64,000 nt of DNA from Riemerella anatipestifer ATCC 11845 = DSM 15868 (GCF_000252855.1 NC_017045.1:434001-498000); one strand, 5' to 3'; numbered from the stretch's first letter, positions 45,101-53,611 are shown. A program made the numbers and translations. Notes: generated by a model not told the origin, from the letters alone.

Positions 45101-45336
45101 GAGCTGGTGGTAAAAATAGACTTCGCCCTGTACTAATGACGGCTTTCGTGGCTTCGTTAGGATTCTTACCTATGGCAACAAGTACAGGAGAAGGTGCCGA
45201 AGTACAACGTCCGTTAGCAACAGTAGTTATCGGTGGACTTTTATTAGCTACATTTTTAACGCTTTATCTTCTACCAATACTTTACATTTGGTTTGAAAGC
45301 AAAAAAGGATTAAAAATTAAAAAATCCAAAGCCTAA
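42196..45336 (+). CDS. czcA: Heavy-metal efflux RND transporter, CzcA type
   Basis: The inner-membrane proton/metal antiporter of a tripartite pump. From the ATG at 42196 it has 1046 residues, typical of HME-RND; a TTG start at 42151 is less likely. The proton-relay helix reads LDFGLIVDGAVIIVEA near residue 400, the DFGxxVDG form of CzcA-like pumps for Zn, Co, Cd or Ni, unlike the form in Cu/Ag CusA. Other marks: KLPIDAVPDITDNQVQIITV at the N-terminus, TRLGGEFIPSLPEGDF, FNELMTGARQDVVCKIFGE and RPVLMTAFVASLGFLPMATS. The substrate is inferred from these motifs. Confidence 0.92.
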   Translation: MLNKIIAFSIKNKLIIGLFTLALIIYGIFEVRKLPIDAVPDITDNQVQIITVSPSLGAPDVERFITFPLEQANNNIQGIKQIRSFSRFGLSVITIVFKDDVDIHLARQQVSERLQQVSKDIPAELGVPTMAPITTGLGEIYQYVVRPKKGYEHRYDAMKLRTIQDWVVRRQLLGIEGVADVASFGGYLKQYEIAINPTQLKAMGVTMQEVFNALQSNNQNTGGAYIEKGPTVLFIRTEGLVGKIEDIENTVVKTLPDGTPILVKNIGNVGYGSATRYGAMTYNGKGEVAGAVVMMMKGANSNQVIKNVKERIDEIQKTLPEGVKIEPFLDRTKMVNNAIGTVQKNLMEGALIVIFVLVLFLGNFRAGFLVASVIPLSMLFAIIMMNIFGVSGNLMSLGALDFGLIVDGAVIIVEAVLHKLHELKKSDKSELSQQEMNDEVESSAGKMMNSAVFGQIIILIVYLPILTLQGIEGKMFKPMAQTVAFALLGAFILSLTYVPMMSSLVLSKKINFKKNFSDKMMEKVEAFYEKTLAKILNRSKVVVIAILALFVFSVFILTRLGGEFIPSLPEGDFAVDTRVLTGSNLKTSTDAVQKSSQILLKKFPEIEKIVGKTGSSEIPTDPMPIDASDMMVILKPREEWTSAKTYEELSEKMSAELKKNMLGVTYSFQYPVNMRFNELMTGARQDVVCKIFGENLDTLKVYSEKLGEISKGIKGAQNIYVEPISGIPQIVISYNRAKIAQYGVNISEINRIVNTAFAGQSTGSVYEGEKRFDLVVRLSGEQRKNIDDVRNLLISTPSGTEIPLSSIADVELKESVNQIQRENAQRRIIVGFNVRNRDIQTTVADLQTQVEQKLKLPPGYFIKYGGTFENLQQAKARLSIAVPASLLMIFLMLYFAFRSIKYGMLIFTAIPLSAIGGILALWLRGMNFSISAGVGFIALFGVAVLNGIVLIAEFNRQKALQTSLKDAVRAGGKNRLRPVLMTAFVASLGFLPMATSTGEGAEVQRPLATVVIGGLLLATFLTLYLLPILYIWFESKKGLKIKKSKA

Positions 45337-45371
45337 CCCAACTGTATTAACTTTTTAATAAACAGAAAACA

Positions 45372-46607
45372 ATGAAACTAAATATAAAATTTGTGTTGTT
45401 ATCTTCTGTGTTTTTTGGTGGTATTGCCAATGCACAGATTAAGATTAGCTTAGACGAAGCTTACCAGAAAGCTTTGGAGCACAACTTGACTCTCAAAAAT
45501 GCAGAGTTAAAATCAAAATATCAAGAAAAGATAAAGAAATCTTTTTTAACAATAGACCCTCTGAATGTATCAGGAGAATATGGACAAATCAACTCATCAT
45601 ATAAGGATAATAGATTTTCTATCTCTCAAGGATTTAGACTTCCTAGTGTTTATCAAAAACAAAAACAACTACTACTAGAAGAATGGAAAACTAGCGTAAT
45701 GCTTTCTTCATTAGAAAAGTGGCAGTTAAAAAGAGAAATCAGCCTAATCTATAACCAGTTGTGCTATTTAGATGAAAAAGAAGCTCTACTGAAAAAGATA
45801 GAACAGATTTATCAGCAGTATTTTAGCAGAGCTAATCTAAGGTTGCAGAAAGGAGAATCTAATATTTTAGAAAAAACTACCGCAGAAAACTTTAAGGCAC
45901 AAGCAGAAATACAAGTAAACAACATAAAAAGAGATAGAGAAATAGCTCAAAAACAGCTAAGTTTTCTAATCAATGATGGGCAAGTATATACTAATAATTC
46001 TCAAGCTCTGTCTATGATGAGTGTTGCCAACTTATCAGAAGAACCCCAACTACAAAACAATAGAGTTTTGGAAATTATGAACCAACAAAAAAATGTGGAA
46101 ATGGCTAGACTTGCTACGGAAAAGTCTAAACTCCTTCCCTCTTTTAATATTGGTTACAATACTATGACTATGTATGGTATGGGTGCTGATAACTTGCTTT
46201 ATGATCACTCCACTCGCTTCCAATCGGTGGTAGTTGGGGTGTCTATTCCTATTTTTAATTCGGCTCAAAAATCTATTATTTCTGGACAAAAAATCAATCA
46301 GGAAATAGCAGAAAACCAATGGAAATTAGGTCTTAACAATCTAAAAAGACAATATGTAGAACTCAATAATGCTTACAATAAGTTAAAAGACGAAATTAAT
46401 TACTACCAATCTAAAGGTTTAGAAAACTCTGAAACCATTATTAAAACTGCTAATCGCCAATTATATGAAGGGCAGATTAACTACCTAGAGTGGAGCTTGT
46501 TAATGAACCAAGCATTAGATATACAAAATATGTATATAGATAAGTTAAAGGAAATTAATGATAGAGCTATAGAAATCAATGCCATATTAGATAACTCTCA
46601 ATATTAA
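45372..46607 (+). CDS. czcC: TolC-family outer-membrane efflux channel (CzcC-like)
   Basis: A 411-residue protein with signal peptide (FVLLSSVFFGGIANAQ) and the TolC duplicated alpha-barrel: LDEAYQKALEHNLTLKNAEL and long heptad helices in both halves (for example NNLKRQYVELNNAYNKLKDE and QLYEGQINYLEWSLLMNQAL). It would form the outer-membrane exit for the RND pump. It lies between the pump and the adaptor genes, an A-C-B order differing from the C-B-A order of the classical czc operon. Confidence 0.88.
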   Translation: MKLNIKFVLLSSVFFGGIANAQIKISLDEAYQKALEHNLTLKNAELKSKYQEKIKKSFLTIDPLNVSGEYGQINSSYKDNRFSISQGFRLPSVYQKQKQLLLEEWKTSVMLSSLEKWQLKREISLIYNQLCYLDEKEALLKKIEQIYQQYFSRANLRLQKGESNILEKTTAENFKAQAEIQVNNIKRDREIAQKQLSFLINDGQVYTNNSQALSMMSVANLSEEPQLQNNRVLEIMNQQKNVEMARLATEKSKLLPSFNIGYNTMTMYGMGADNLLYDHSTRFQSVVVGVSIPIFNSAQKSIISGQKINQEIAENQWKLGLNNLKRQYVELNNAYNKLKDEINYYQSKGLENSETIIKTANRQLYEGQINYLEWSLLMNQALDIQNMYIDKLKEINDRAIEINAILDNSQY

Positions 46608-46612
46608 ATCTC

Positions 46613-47749
46613 ATGAAAAAAATTATAATAATACTTAGCATAGGGAGCTTCGTTTTGTCTTGCTCTAAGAAAGAAAACACTACGGAAGAACCTGCATTTG
46701 AAGTTTCTGCCAATCAGAACGAAATTACACTTACCGATGCACAAATGAAAAGCGTTGGGATACAAACCTCTTTATTATCAGAGCAGGAAATTTCTTCTAA
46801 AATTACTCTCAATGGTAATATAGATGTTCCGCCACAAGGTATGGCTAGCGTATCTTCTCCTAGTGGAGGTTATATAAAATCGGCGAAGTTTATGCCTGGA
46901 AATTTTGTAAATAAAGGCGATGTTTTGGCGATATTAGAAGACCCTAATTTAGTTCAGCTACAGCAGGATTATTTATTAGCAAAGTCTAATTTTGGGTATG
47001 CAGAGAAAGACTATCAGCGTCAAAAAGACCTTAACCAAAGCCAAGCAAGTAGTGATAAGGCGATGCAAATGGCTCACACAGAAGCTAAAAATCAAAATAT
47101 TTCTATCAACGCTTTAGCGGAAAGACTTAGAATTTTAGGCGTAAACCCTGATAAAATCACACCTCAATCTATCCAAAGAAGTGTGGCATTAAGAGCACCA
47201 ATATCGGGATACATTACGAGGGTAAATGTAAATATAGGACAATATGTTTCTCCTGTAGATAAGCTATTTGAAATAGTGAACACTCAAGATACTCATCTTG
47301 TATTAAAGGCTTTTGAGAAAGATTTATCACACCTTAAAATAGGTCAGAAAGTGTATGCATACGCCAATCAAAACCCAGATAAAAAATATACTGCCTCTAT
47401 CATTTTAATTGGTAAAAATTTTGATTCAGATAGAAGCGTTCCTGTACACTGCCATTTTGTTGGTGGACAGCCAGATTTGGTTCCAGGTTCTTTCATGAAT
47501 GCTGATGTAGAAGCTAATGCTCAAAACAGTTTATCTGTGCCAGATGATGCCGTTCTTACTTGGGAAGGAAAGCAGTATATCTTTGAAGAAATAAAGCCAA
47601 AGACATTTAGAATGGTACCTGTTACTATAGGAAATTCAGAAAATGGTTATACCGAAATTTCAGGAGATTTAACCAAACTTATGAATAAAAAATTTGTTAC
47701 TAAAGGAGCTTATAACCTCCTTATGGGACTTAAAAATGTAGAAGAATAA
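46613..47749 (+). CDS. czcB: Periplasmic adaptor (membrane fusion protein), CzcB/CusB-like
   Basis: A 378-residue lipoprotein (lipobox FVLSC17) of the HlyD/RND adaptor family: a beta-barrel and lipoyl half (GMASVSSPSGGYIKSAKFMP, GNFVNKGDVLAILEDPNLVQ), a helical hairpin (YQRQKDLNQSQASSDKAMQM), the second lipoyl half (RAPISGYITRVNVNIGQYVS) and a membrane-proximal domain. It bridges pump and channel. It starts 5 bp after the channel gene. No His-rich metal-binding N-terminal domain is seen. Confidence 0.9.
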   Translation: MKKIIIILSIGSFVLSCSKKENTTEEPAFEVSANQNEITLTDAQMKSVGIQTSLLSEQEISSKITLNGNIDVPPQGMASVSSPSGGYIKSAKFMPGNFVNKGDVLAILEDPNLVQLQQDYLLAKSNFGYAEKDYQRQKDLNQSQASSDKAMQMAHTEAKNQNISINALAERLRILGVNPDKITPQSIQRSVALRAPISGYITRVNVNIGQYVSPVDKLFEIVNTQDTHLVLKAFEKDLSHLKIGQKVYAYANQNPDKKYTASIILIGKNFDSDRSVPVHCHFVGGQPDLVPGSFMNADVEANAQNSLSVPDDAVLTWEGKQYIFEEIKPKTFRMVPVTIGNSENGYTEISGDLTKLMNKKFVTKGAYNLLMGLKNVEE

Positions 47750-47771
47750 AAAAAGAATAGTAGGAAAATAA

Positions 47772-48818
47772 ATGTTACTAAAAATTTCATTACTGTTTAT
47801 AGGAACTATATTAGCATTTTGGGTTAGTGCGATTTGTGGTGGTGGTGCTAGCCTTATACTTATCCCGATACTCAATTTGCTATTACCTTCATCTGTAGTT
47901 CCTTTTTCATTAACTATAGGAACTTTTACCAGCTCTGCTTCTAGGATTGTGGTATTCAAAAAACATATTAGTTGGAAAATATTTTTTTGGTTTGTACCCT
48001 TTTCTATTCCTGCTGTCTTTTTGGGAGCTTTTTTCATAAAGTATATCAATCCTGTTTATTTACAACTGGTGGTAGCTTTGTTTCTTATAGCAAACCTACC
48101 CCAGCTATTCAAATCAGGAAAACAGCAAAAACAAGACGAAAAACCTTACCCTAAATACATACTAGGCATTATAGGTTTTTTAGCAGGTTTTGTATCTGGT
48201 ATTACAGGAGCTATAGGGCTGTTATTTAATCGTTTTTATCTAAAATACGGATTAAGTAAAGAGGAAATTGTAGCAACTAGAGCAGCAAATGAAATTTTTT
48301 TACATCTTATTAAAATCATCATCTACATTCTATTAGGGTTATATTCTAGTACAGCAATTTGGTTGGGTGTGGTAATCGCTATTTCGGCTATCATCTCTTC
48401 CTACACTGTTAAATTTGTACTTCCCTATTTAAGTGAATTTATTTTTAAGAAAATAGGTTATGGAGCTATGGTTTTATCTGGTTTTGTTTTACTTTTGACT
48501 ACCTCTCAAAAAATCATTGCTCAAGATAATATTAAACTTTCTAAAAATAATTATGACAATAAAAGTGAAATTCATTTCAAATGGCGAGAAAGTGCTTTTA
48601 CACTAGAGTACGCTATAGATGGAGACTTAGAAATAGAACGCCCTATATCACCTGATGAACTTCCTCCTAACTTATTTAAAGAATATCAAAAATTATCAAA
48701 ATCTTATGATTATATAGATTTGGAAAAAGTTTTTAAATTTAACAAAAAACCAAGCTACGAATTTTACTGCTATAAAGGAAATGAACTAAAAAAATATAAA
48801 TTAAATGAACAAGAATAA
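47772..48818 (+). CDS. TauE/SafE-family membrane protein with an extra C-terminal domain
   Basis: Residues 1-250 form about eight helices of the TauE/SafE (DUF81) exporter family, with the repeated glycine motifs ICGGGASLILIPILNLLLPS and GFLAGFVSGITGAIGLLFNR. The family is linked to sulfite, sulfoacetate or other anion export. The final 90 or so residues after the last helix are extra (IHFKWRESAFTLEYAIDGDL, EYQKLSKSYDYIDLEKVFKF) and would lie outside the membrane. The overlap region with the next gene is 14 bp if that gene starts at 48805. Being within the Czc-type operon suggests a metal or anion link. Confidence 0.8.
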   Translation: MLLKISLLFIGTILAFWVSAICGGGASLILIPILNLLLPSSVVPFSLTIGTFTSSASRIVVFKKHISWKIFFWFVPFSIPAVFLGAFFIKYINPVYLQLVVALFLIANLPQLFKSGKQQKQDEKPYPKYILGIIGFLAGFVSGITGAIGLLFNRFYLKYGLSKEEIVATRAANEIFLHLIKIIIYILLGLYSSTAIWLGVVIAISAIISSYTVKFVLPYLSEFIFKKIGYGAMVLSGFVLLLTTSQKIIAQDNIKLSKNNYDNKSEIHFKWRESAFTLEYAIDGDLEIERPISPDELPPNLFKEYQKLSKSYDYIDLEKVFKFNKKPSYEFYCYKGNELKKYKLNEQE

Positions 48819-48831
48819 CACAAACAAAAAT

Positions 48832-49533
48832 ATGACAACTATTGAAAACTATTTAGACAGCCATTACATACACAGAAGTAACTGGCTAAGAGCAGCCGTA
48901 TTGGGTGCTAATGATGGTATAATCTCTATTTCCAGTTTGGCGATAGGGGTTGCAGCCGCAAGTACTACGAGAGAACCTATCGTTCTTGCCACAGTGGCAG
49001 GTCTGGTAGCGGGAGCTCTTTCTATGGCAGCGGGAGAATATGTTTCTGTAAGTTCTCAAACGGATACCGAAAAGGCTGACATCGCTAGAGAAATTAAGGA
49101 ATTAGAAGAAAACCCTGAATTAGAACTTCAAATTTTAGCTCAGATTTACGAAAAAAGAGGTCTTAAAAAAGATACCGCTTTACAAGTTGCTAAGGAATTA
49201 ACGGAAGCTGATGCTTTGGCAGCACACATAAGAGACGAGCTAGGCATCAATGAGATTAGCCAAGCTAACCCTACACAGGCGGCATTAGCTTCAGGAGCTG
49301 CATTTACCGTGGGAGGCGTATTGCCTCTTCTAGTAACTTTATTTGCACCTGTGGAAAGTATGGAATATTTCCTTTACGGATTTACCATTATTTTCCTTGT
49401 TATATTAGGAACTATTTCTGCAAAAACAGGTGGTGCTAATGTAGTAAGAGCAGTGTTAAGAATTACACTTTGGGGAACTTTAGCTATGGGATTATCTGCA
49501 TTAGTAGGTTATTTATTTGGGGTTAATGTATAA
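48832..49533 (+). CDS. VIT1/CCC1-family iron/manganese transporter
   Basis: A membrane protein of 233 residues from the ATG at 48832 (or 242 from 48805, overlapping the TauE gene). The family pattern is clear: HRSNWLRAAVLGANDGIISI, VAGLVAGALSMAAGEYVSVS, a cytoplasmic Glu-rich metal-binding loop (ELEENPELELQILAQIYEKR) and ASGAAFTVGGVLPLLVTLFA with three further helices. Relatives move Fe2+ or Mn2+ out of the cytosol. As the last gene of the metal operon it fits a detoxification role. Confidence 0.85.
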   Translation: MTTIENYLDSHYIHRSNWLRAAVLGANDGIISISSLAIGVAAASTTREPIVLATVAGLVAGALSMAAGEYVSVSSQTDTEKADIAREIKELEENPELELQILAQIYEKRGLKKDTALQVAKELTEADALAAHIRDELGINEISQANPTQAALASGAAFTVGGVLPLLVTLFAPVESMEYFLYGFTIIFLVILGTISAKTGGANVVRAVLRITLWGTLAMGLSALVGYLFGVNV

Positions 49534-49558
49534 GTAAGTTTCATTAAAAATTATACTT

Positions 49559-49589
49559 AATAGACTGTCTTTTAGGCAGTCTATTTTTA
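49559..49589 (+). terminator. Terminator of the metal-efflux operon
   Basis: Perfect 9-bp arms AATAGACTG (49559-49567) and CAGTCTATT (49577-49585), 9-nt loop, then T residues; 25 bp past the last stop codon. Confidence 0.85.
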
Positions 49590-49662
49590 GTTAGAGGATT
49601 TTCCTACTTAGAGATTTAAAAGTTTAATATTAAAATAATTATCTTTACGAAAATTTTAGAAA

Positions 49663-50499
49663 ATGATAAACTGGAAAACAGCCAAAGAATACGAAGACAT
49701 TACTTACAAAAAATGCAATGGCGTTGCTAGAATTGCTTTTAATAGACCCGAAGTGCGTAACGCCTTTCGTCCCAAAACAACATCAGAACTTTACGATGCC
49801 TTTTATGACGCTTACGAAGACCCATCTATTGGGGTGGTATTATTATCAGGTGAAGGTCCTAGTCCTAAAGATGGCGGCTGGGCATTCTGTAGCGGTGGCG
49901 ACCAAAAAGCAAGAGGTCATCAAGGTTATGTAGGCGAAGACGGCAGACACAGGCTTAATATCCTTGAAGTACAAAGACTTATTAGATTTATGCCAAAAGT
50001 AGTAATTGCTGTAGTTCCAGGTTGGGCTGTCGGTGGAGGACATTCACTACATGTGGTTTGTGATTTAACTTTAGCCAGTAAAGAACACGCTATTTTCAAA
50101 CAAACAGATGCTGATGTTACCAGTTTTGATGGTGGCTATGGTTCTGCCTACTTAGCTAAAATGGTAGGACAGAAAAAAGCGAGAGAAATTTTCTTTTTAG
50201 GCAGAAATTACTCTGCACAAGAAGCCTTTGAGATGGGAATGGTAAACAAAGTAGTACCCCACGAGGAGTTAGAAGATACCGCTTACGAATGGGCTCAAGA
50301 AATATTAGCAAAATCGCCTACATCTATCCGTATGCTAAAGTTTGCGATGAATCTTACGGACGACGGTATGGTAGGTCAACAAGTATTTGCTGGAGAAGCA
50401 ACAAGACTTGCTTATATGACCGATGAAGCCAAAGAAGGACGAAATGCCTTTTTAGAAAAAAGAAAACCTGACTTCGGTGAAAATCAATGGATTTCTTAA
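49663..50499 (+). CDS. menB: 1,4-Dihydroxy-2-naphthoyl-CoA synthase (MenB)
   Basis: Closes the second ring in menaquinone synthesis. The 278-residue crotonase-fold enzyme has RIAFNRPEVRNAFRPKTTSE, the MenB-specific WAFCSGGDQKARGHQGYVG, AVVPGWAVGGGHSLHVVCDL and FKQTDADVTSFDGGYGSAYL, with the catalytic region around GGDQ and DGGYG. menA begins 30 bp downstream, a plausible menaquinone operon. Confidence 0.96.
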   Translation: MINWKTAKEYEDITYKKCNGVARIAFNRPEVRNAFRPKTTSELYDAFYDAYEDPSIGVVLLSGEGPSPKDGGWAFCSGGDQKARGHQGYVGEDGRHRLNILEVQRLIRFMPKVVIAVVPGWAVGGGHSLHVVCDLTLASKEHAIFKQTDADVTSFDGGYGSAYLAKMVGQKKAREIFFLGRNYSAQEAFEMGMVNKVVPHEELEDTAYEWAQEILAKSPTSIRMLKFAMNLTDDGMVGQQVFAGEATRLAYMTDEAKEGRNAFLEKRKPDFGENQWIS

Positions 50500-50529
50500 T
50501 AAAAAATATCACTTTTCAATAAAAATAAA

Positions 50530-51456
50530 ATGAAGCATTGGATACAAGCCGCAAGACTGCGTACGCTTCCACTATCATTAAGCGGAATTATTACGGGAGC
50601 TTTTGTGGCTAAATGGAAACTTAAAGAAACGGGAGGTACTTGGGATATTTGGATTTTAATCCTCGCCCTTTTAGTAACCCTACTCTACCAAATCTTATCC
50701 AACTTTGCTAATGATTACGGAGACGGCGTAAAAGGTACAGATACTCATCGTTCTACCCAAGCAGAAGCTAGGGCGGTAGCCTCTGGAAAAATATCAGCCC
50801 AACAAATGAAAATGGCAGTACTCATTACAGCGGTTCTTGCTTTTTTAGCAAGTGTAGTCCTGCTATATATTGCGTTTTTTCCCAAGTATATTAAAGAATT
50901 TTGGTTCTTTATTGGGTTAGGTGTATTGTCTATCCTCGCAGCTATTGGCTATACGGTGGGCAAAAAACCTTACGGATATATGGGGCTAGGCGATATAATG
51001 GTATTTATATTCTTTGGATTAGTCTCTGTGGTTGGTAGCTATTTTCTGTTTACTAAATCTTTGGATTGGGATATTTTTCTTCCTGCTACTGCCGTGGGAA
51101 TGATGAGTGTAAGCGTACTCAACCTAAATAATATGAGAGATATAGAAAGTGATAAAGCCTCTGGTAAACATACCTTAGCACTAAAACTAGGATTTAGAAA
51201 AGCCATGGTTTATCAAATGATATTGATGCAACTACCTCTCATTTTGGTACTCGCTTTTTTAATGTTAAATCAACTACACGAACGAGGGAATTACTATGCT
51301 TTCATCGTGATGATTTTGCTATTTCCTATGATGGCACTTAGGCGAAGAATTATGCAAGTAAACGAACCCAAAGAGCTGGACCCATTTTTAAAACAAGTAG
51401 GCATCATTACTCTAGTAATGTCTATACTTTTAGCAGTAGGACTTAATTATTTTTAA
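50530..51456 (+). CDS. menA: 1,4-Dihydroxy-2-naphthoate polyprenyltransferase (MenA)
   Basis: Attaches the isoprenoid tail to DHNA in the membrane, giving demethylmenaquinone. The 308-residue UbiA-type protein has about nine helices and the two Asp-rich prenyl-diphosphate sites: NFANDYGDGVKGTDTHRS and LNLNNMRDIESDKASGKHTL. The N-terminus WIQAARLRTLPLSLSGI is typical of MenA. It follows menB and precedes the MBL-fold hydrolase by 32 bp. Confidence 0.95.
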   Translation: MKHWIQAARLRTLPLSLSGIITGAFVAKWKLKETGGTWDIWILILALLVTLLYQILSNFANDYGDGVKGTDTHRSTQAEARAVASGKISAQQMKMAVLITAVLAFLASVVLLYIAFFPKYIKEFWFFIGLGVLSILAAIGYTVGKKPYGYMGLGDIMVFIFFGLVSVVGSYFLFTKSLDWDIFLPATAVGMMSVSVLNLNNMRDIESDKASGKHTLALKLGFRKAMVYQMILMQLPLILVLAFLMLNQLHERGNYYAFIVMILLFPMMALRRRIMQVNEPKELDPFLKQVGIITLVMSILLAVGLNYF

Positions 51457-51488
51457 GCAGAAATAAATTTAACAAAAACAATACTACA

Positions 51489-52169
51489 ATGAAAATAAAA
51501 TTTCTAGGACAAAACTGTTTTCTATTTTCTTATAAGGGCATCAATATTCTTTCGGACCCTTTCTATAATTATCAAAAAGAAAAATCAGGGTTTGATATTA
51601 CTAAAGAAAAAATAGACTATCTACTCATCACTCACGCTCACGGCGACCATATTGCCGATGTACAAGAAGTGCTAGACACCTACCCTAACGCTACTATTAT
51701 CGGTCAGCCCGAAATTTGTGCTTACTTTAATCATCAACATAATATTGATATTAACTTAGGTGGTTCTGCTAAGATAGAAGATTTAAAAATCACAATGGTA
51801 ACCGCTTCTCATACCAGCTCTTTCCCTGATGGAAGCTACGGCGGAGAGCCTTGTGGATATGTATTTAGATTTGCTGATAAAAATATTTATCTCGCGGGAG
51901 ACACAGATGTGATTTCGGATATGGGACTACTAACACCTCTATACGGAACGATAGATTTGGCTATTTTGCCTATAGGTGGACATTATACTATGTGTGCTAG
52001 AAAAGCAAGTTTTGCTGCTTCGGAACTCATCAAAACAGCTAAAGTTATTGGTTGCCACTTTGATACCTTCCCTCCTATTAGTATAGACCACACTCAAGCC
52101 CAAAACCATTTTAAAGAGAATAATGTGGAACTTATTTTACCTAATTTAGGTCAAGAGTTTGATTTATAG
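51489..52169 (+). CDS. UPF0173-type metal-dependent hydrolase (metallo-beta-lactamase fold)
   Basis: A 226-residue MBL-fold protein: the metal motif THAHGDHIADVQEVL (HxHxDH), GEPCGYVFRFADKNIYLAGD with the bridging Asp, IGGHYTMCARKAS and the terminal His in VIGCHFDTFPPIS. YtkL/UPF0173 proteins of this kind have no firmly known substrate. It is the third gene of the men unit by spacing, but this does not prove a link to menaquinone synthesis. Confidence 0.88.
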   Translation: MKIKFLGQNCFLFSYKGINILSDPFYNYQKEKSGFDITKEKIDYLLITHAHGDHIADVQEVLDTYPNATIIGQPEICAYFNHQHNIDINLGGSAKIEDLKITMVTASHTSSFPDGSYGGEPCGYVFRFADKNIYLAGDTDVISDMGLLTPLYGTIDLAILPIGGHYTMCARKASFAASELIKTAKVIGCHFDTFPPISIDHTQAQNHFKENNVELILPNLGQEFDL

Positions 52170-52186
52170 ACCTTCATTCTACAGCT

Positions 52187-52221
52187 AATCCCTCAACCAA
52201 AGAGGTTGAGGGATTCTTAAA
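52187..52221. terminator. Terminator between the MBL-fold gene and the beta-barrel gene
   Basis: Perfect 12-bp arms AATCCCTCAACC (52187-52198) and GGTTGAGGGATT (52204-52215) with a 5-nt loop. The strong GC-rich stem could stop both convergent genes. Confidence 0.8.
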
Positions 52222-52230
52222 TTCTTCCAT

Positions 52231-52926
52231 TTATTTCTTAAAACTATATTTTACCCCAATACTGAGCAAACTATTGTTAGGCGAATTAGGGAGTATCTCA
52301 AGGAAATCCGATTCATCTCTGTCATTCCCCAAAACAATAGCCTCATAATTCATATATAAAGCCATATATTTCGAAATAAAATAGCTGCAACCTATTCCTG
52401 CATTAAAAGAAGCATAAAGTTTATCATAATCCGTTGCCTCATTGGGCTGATAGTGGTAGTTGCTCTTCACTTCCTGATTTATGGCTAACCCTAAATTTAA
52501 GTTTCCACTAAAATTTTCTACGATTCGGTATCTCCAAACGATATTCAAAGGAACCGAAATAACGGCTCCTTCAAAAAAACCTTTTGAACCATCACTCATT
52601 GGATTTATTACCCCTGTTTCAAAATACTTTAGCCTTCCACTAACAGACCAGTTTTTCGCAAAAAAATATTCCGCTAAAAAGCCCCCTTGCATAAACGACA
52701 TTTTACTCGGAGGAACCGACATTTTTGAATTCAGCCCCACCTCTGCCCCAAAAAACCATCGTCCCTTTGGGTTTATAATTTCTCTTGTTTGCGCCGTAAT
52801 CGTATTTGACAACAGCGCCAATACCATCACAAATAATGTTTGATATTTAATTGAGTTTATACCTATCATAGATACAAATCTAAAACAGTCTAAACCAAAA
52901 CGATGGCTAAAAATGTTCTTTTTCAT
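52231..52926 (-). CDS. Outer-membrane beta-barrel protein
   Basis: A beta-barrel of about 190 mature residues: WFFGAEVGLNSKMSVPPSKM, GFLAEYFFAKNWSVSGRLKY, VISVPLNIVWRYRIVENFSG, NLNLGLAINQEVKSNY, ACSYFISKYMALYMNYEA-like strands and an aromatic-ended C-terminus (LLSIGVKYSFKK). The start is uncertain: the frame opens at 52989, a start at 52926 gives a basic N-terminus, and Met at 52869 gives a conventional signal peptide (LFVMVLALLSNTITAQ). Function unknown; PorT/OmpA-like barrels of this size are common in flavobacteria. Confidence 0.7.
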   Translation of the reverse strand: MKKNIFSHRFGLDCFRFVSMIGINSIKYQTLFVMVLALLSNTITAQTREIINPKGRWFFGAEVGLNSKMSVPPSKMSFMQGGFLAEYFFAKNWSVSGRLKYFETGVINPMSDGSKGFFEGAVISVPLNIVWRYRIVENFSGNLNLGLAINQEVKSNYHYQPNEATDYDKLYASFNAGIGCSYFISKYMALYMNYEAIVLGNDRDESDFLEILPNSPNNSLLSIGVKYSFKK

Positions 52927-53061
52927 AATAACAAATTTTAAAAGGTGCTTAAACAAAAATAACAAAACTTTCAAACAAAATAGCCTCAACTTGCTTCCTA
53001 AAAGACATGTATCTTTATATTTTTCAAATAAGATATATTTACCACTACTTTTAACATTACA

Positions 53062-53146
53062 GCTAACGGAAAAGCAGTAACGGCTAAATAATTCCTTCTT
53101 TTCAATTTAACACCTTAGCCCCGCCTTTTGCAAATACCATGTTAGC
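53062..53146 (-). repeat. attC-like imperfect palindrome A
   Basis: Outer arms GCTAAC (53062-53067) and GTTAGC (53141-53146), middle arms AAAAG and CTTTT, inner arms GGCTAA (53082-53087) and TTAGCC (53115-53120). The ends keep the AAC/GTT triplets that are invariant in integron attC cores, though the rest of the core is not canonical. The site lies 15 bp beyond the stop of the GyrI-like gene, in the cassette position. Confidence 0.6.
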
Positions 53147-53161
53147 GGCAGGTGTTTTTCC

Positions 53162-53611
53162 TTATTTTGTTGCAATATAAATCTCCACTTCCGAATCTTG
53201 ACCTTTTTGGCTGTTTCCCCCATATACTTCAAAGTCATACGTATATTTTCTATTGAGTTCTTCGTCTCTATTCCAAATGTCTATCCAAGTATTGATAACA
53301 GCGTTCGGCATTTCGCCTTTTGCTACGAATTTTTGAAAGTTCTCGGCTTCAAATTCCCGACCGACTAATCCGTTAGGGATTTCATTTAGTGTTGAAACAG
53401 GAACACCTATAATCGTAGTATATTCCTCGGTGTAGTTGCTTTTGTAATCAGTATAAATTGAAAATATTTCATCTGATACTTTATTCGGTATCTTCTCAAA
53501 AATGTTTTCCGCATAGAATTGCCCCCAAAGTTTTCCCAAATCTTCCTTCGATTTGTTGTCTTTGTTTGTTGTCCGAGTAGAAACTCCAATTACTTTAAAT
53601 CCGTTTTTCAT
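53162..53611 (-). CDS. GyrI-like small-molecule-binding domain protein (orphan cassette gene)
   Basis: A 149-residue stand-alone effector-binding domain of the GyrI/AraC C-terminal type: FKVIGVSTRTTNKDNKSKED, LGKLWGQFYAENIFEKIPNK, EYTTIIGVPVSTLNEIPNGL and YTYDFEVYGGNSQKG. These domains bind small cationic or aromatic ligands, usually fused to a regulator; here no DNA-binding part exists. It stands alone between two related palindromes (53062-53146 and 53746-53940), the arrangement of an integron cassette with the element directly 3' of the gene. Confidence 0.7.
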   Translation of the reverse strand: MKNGFKVIGVSTRTTNKDNKSKEDLGKLWGQFYAENIFEKIPNKVSDEIFSIYTDYKSNYTEEYTTIIGVPVSTLNEIPNGLVGREFEAENFQKFVAKGEMPNAVINTWIDIWNRDEELNRKYTYDFEVYGGNSQKGQDSEVEIYIATK

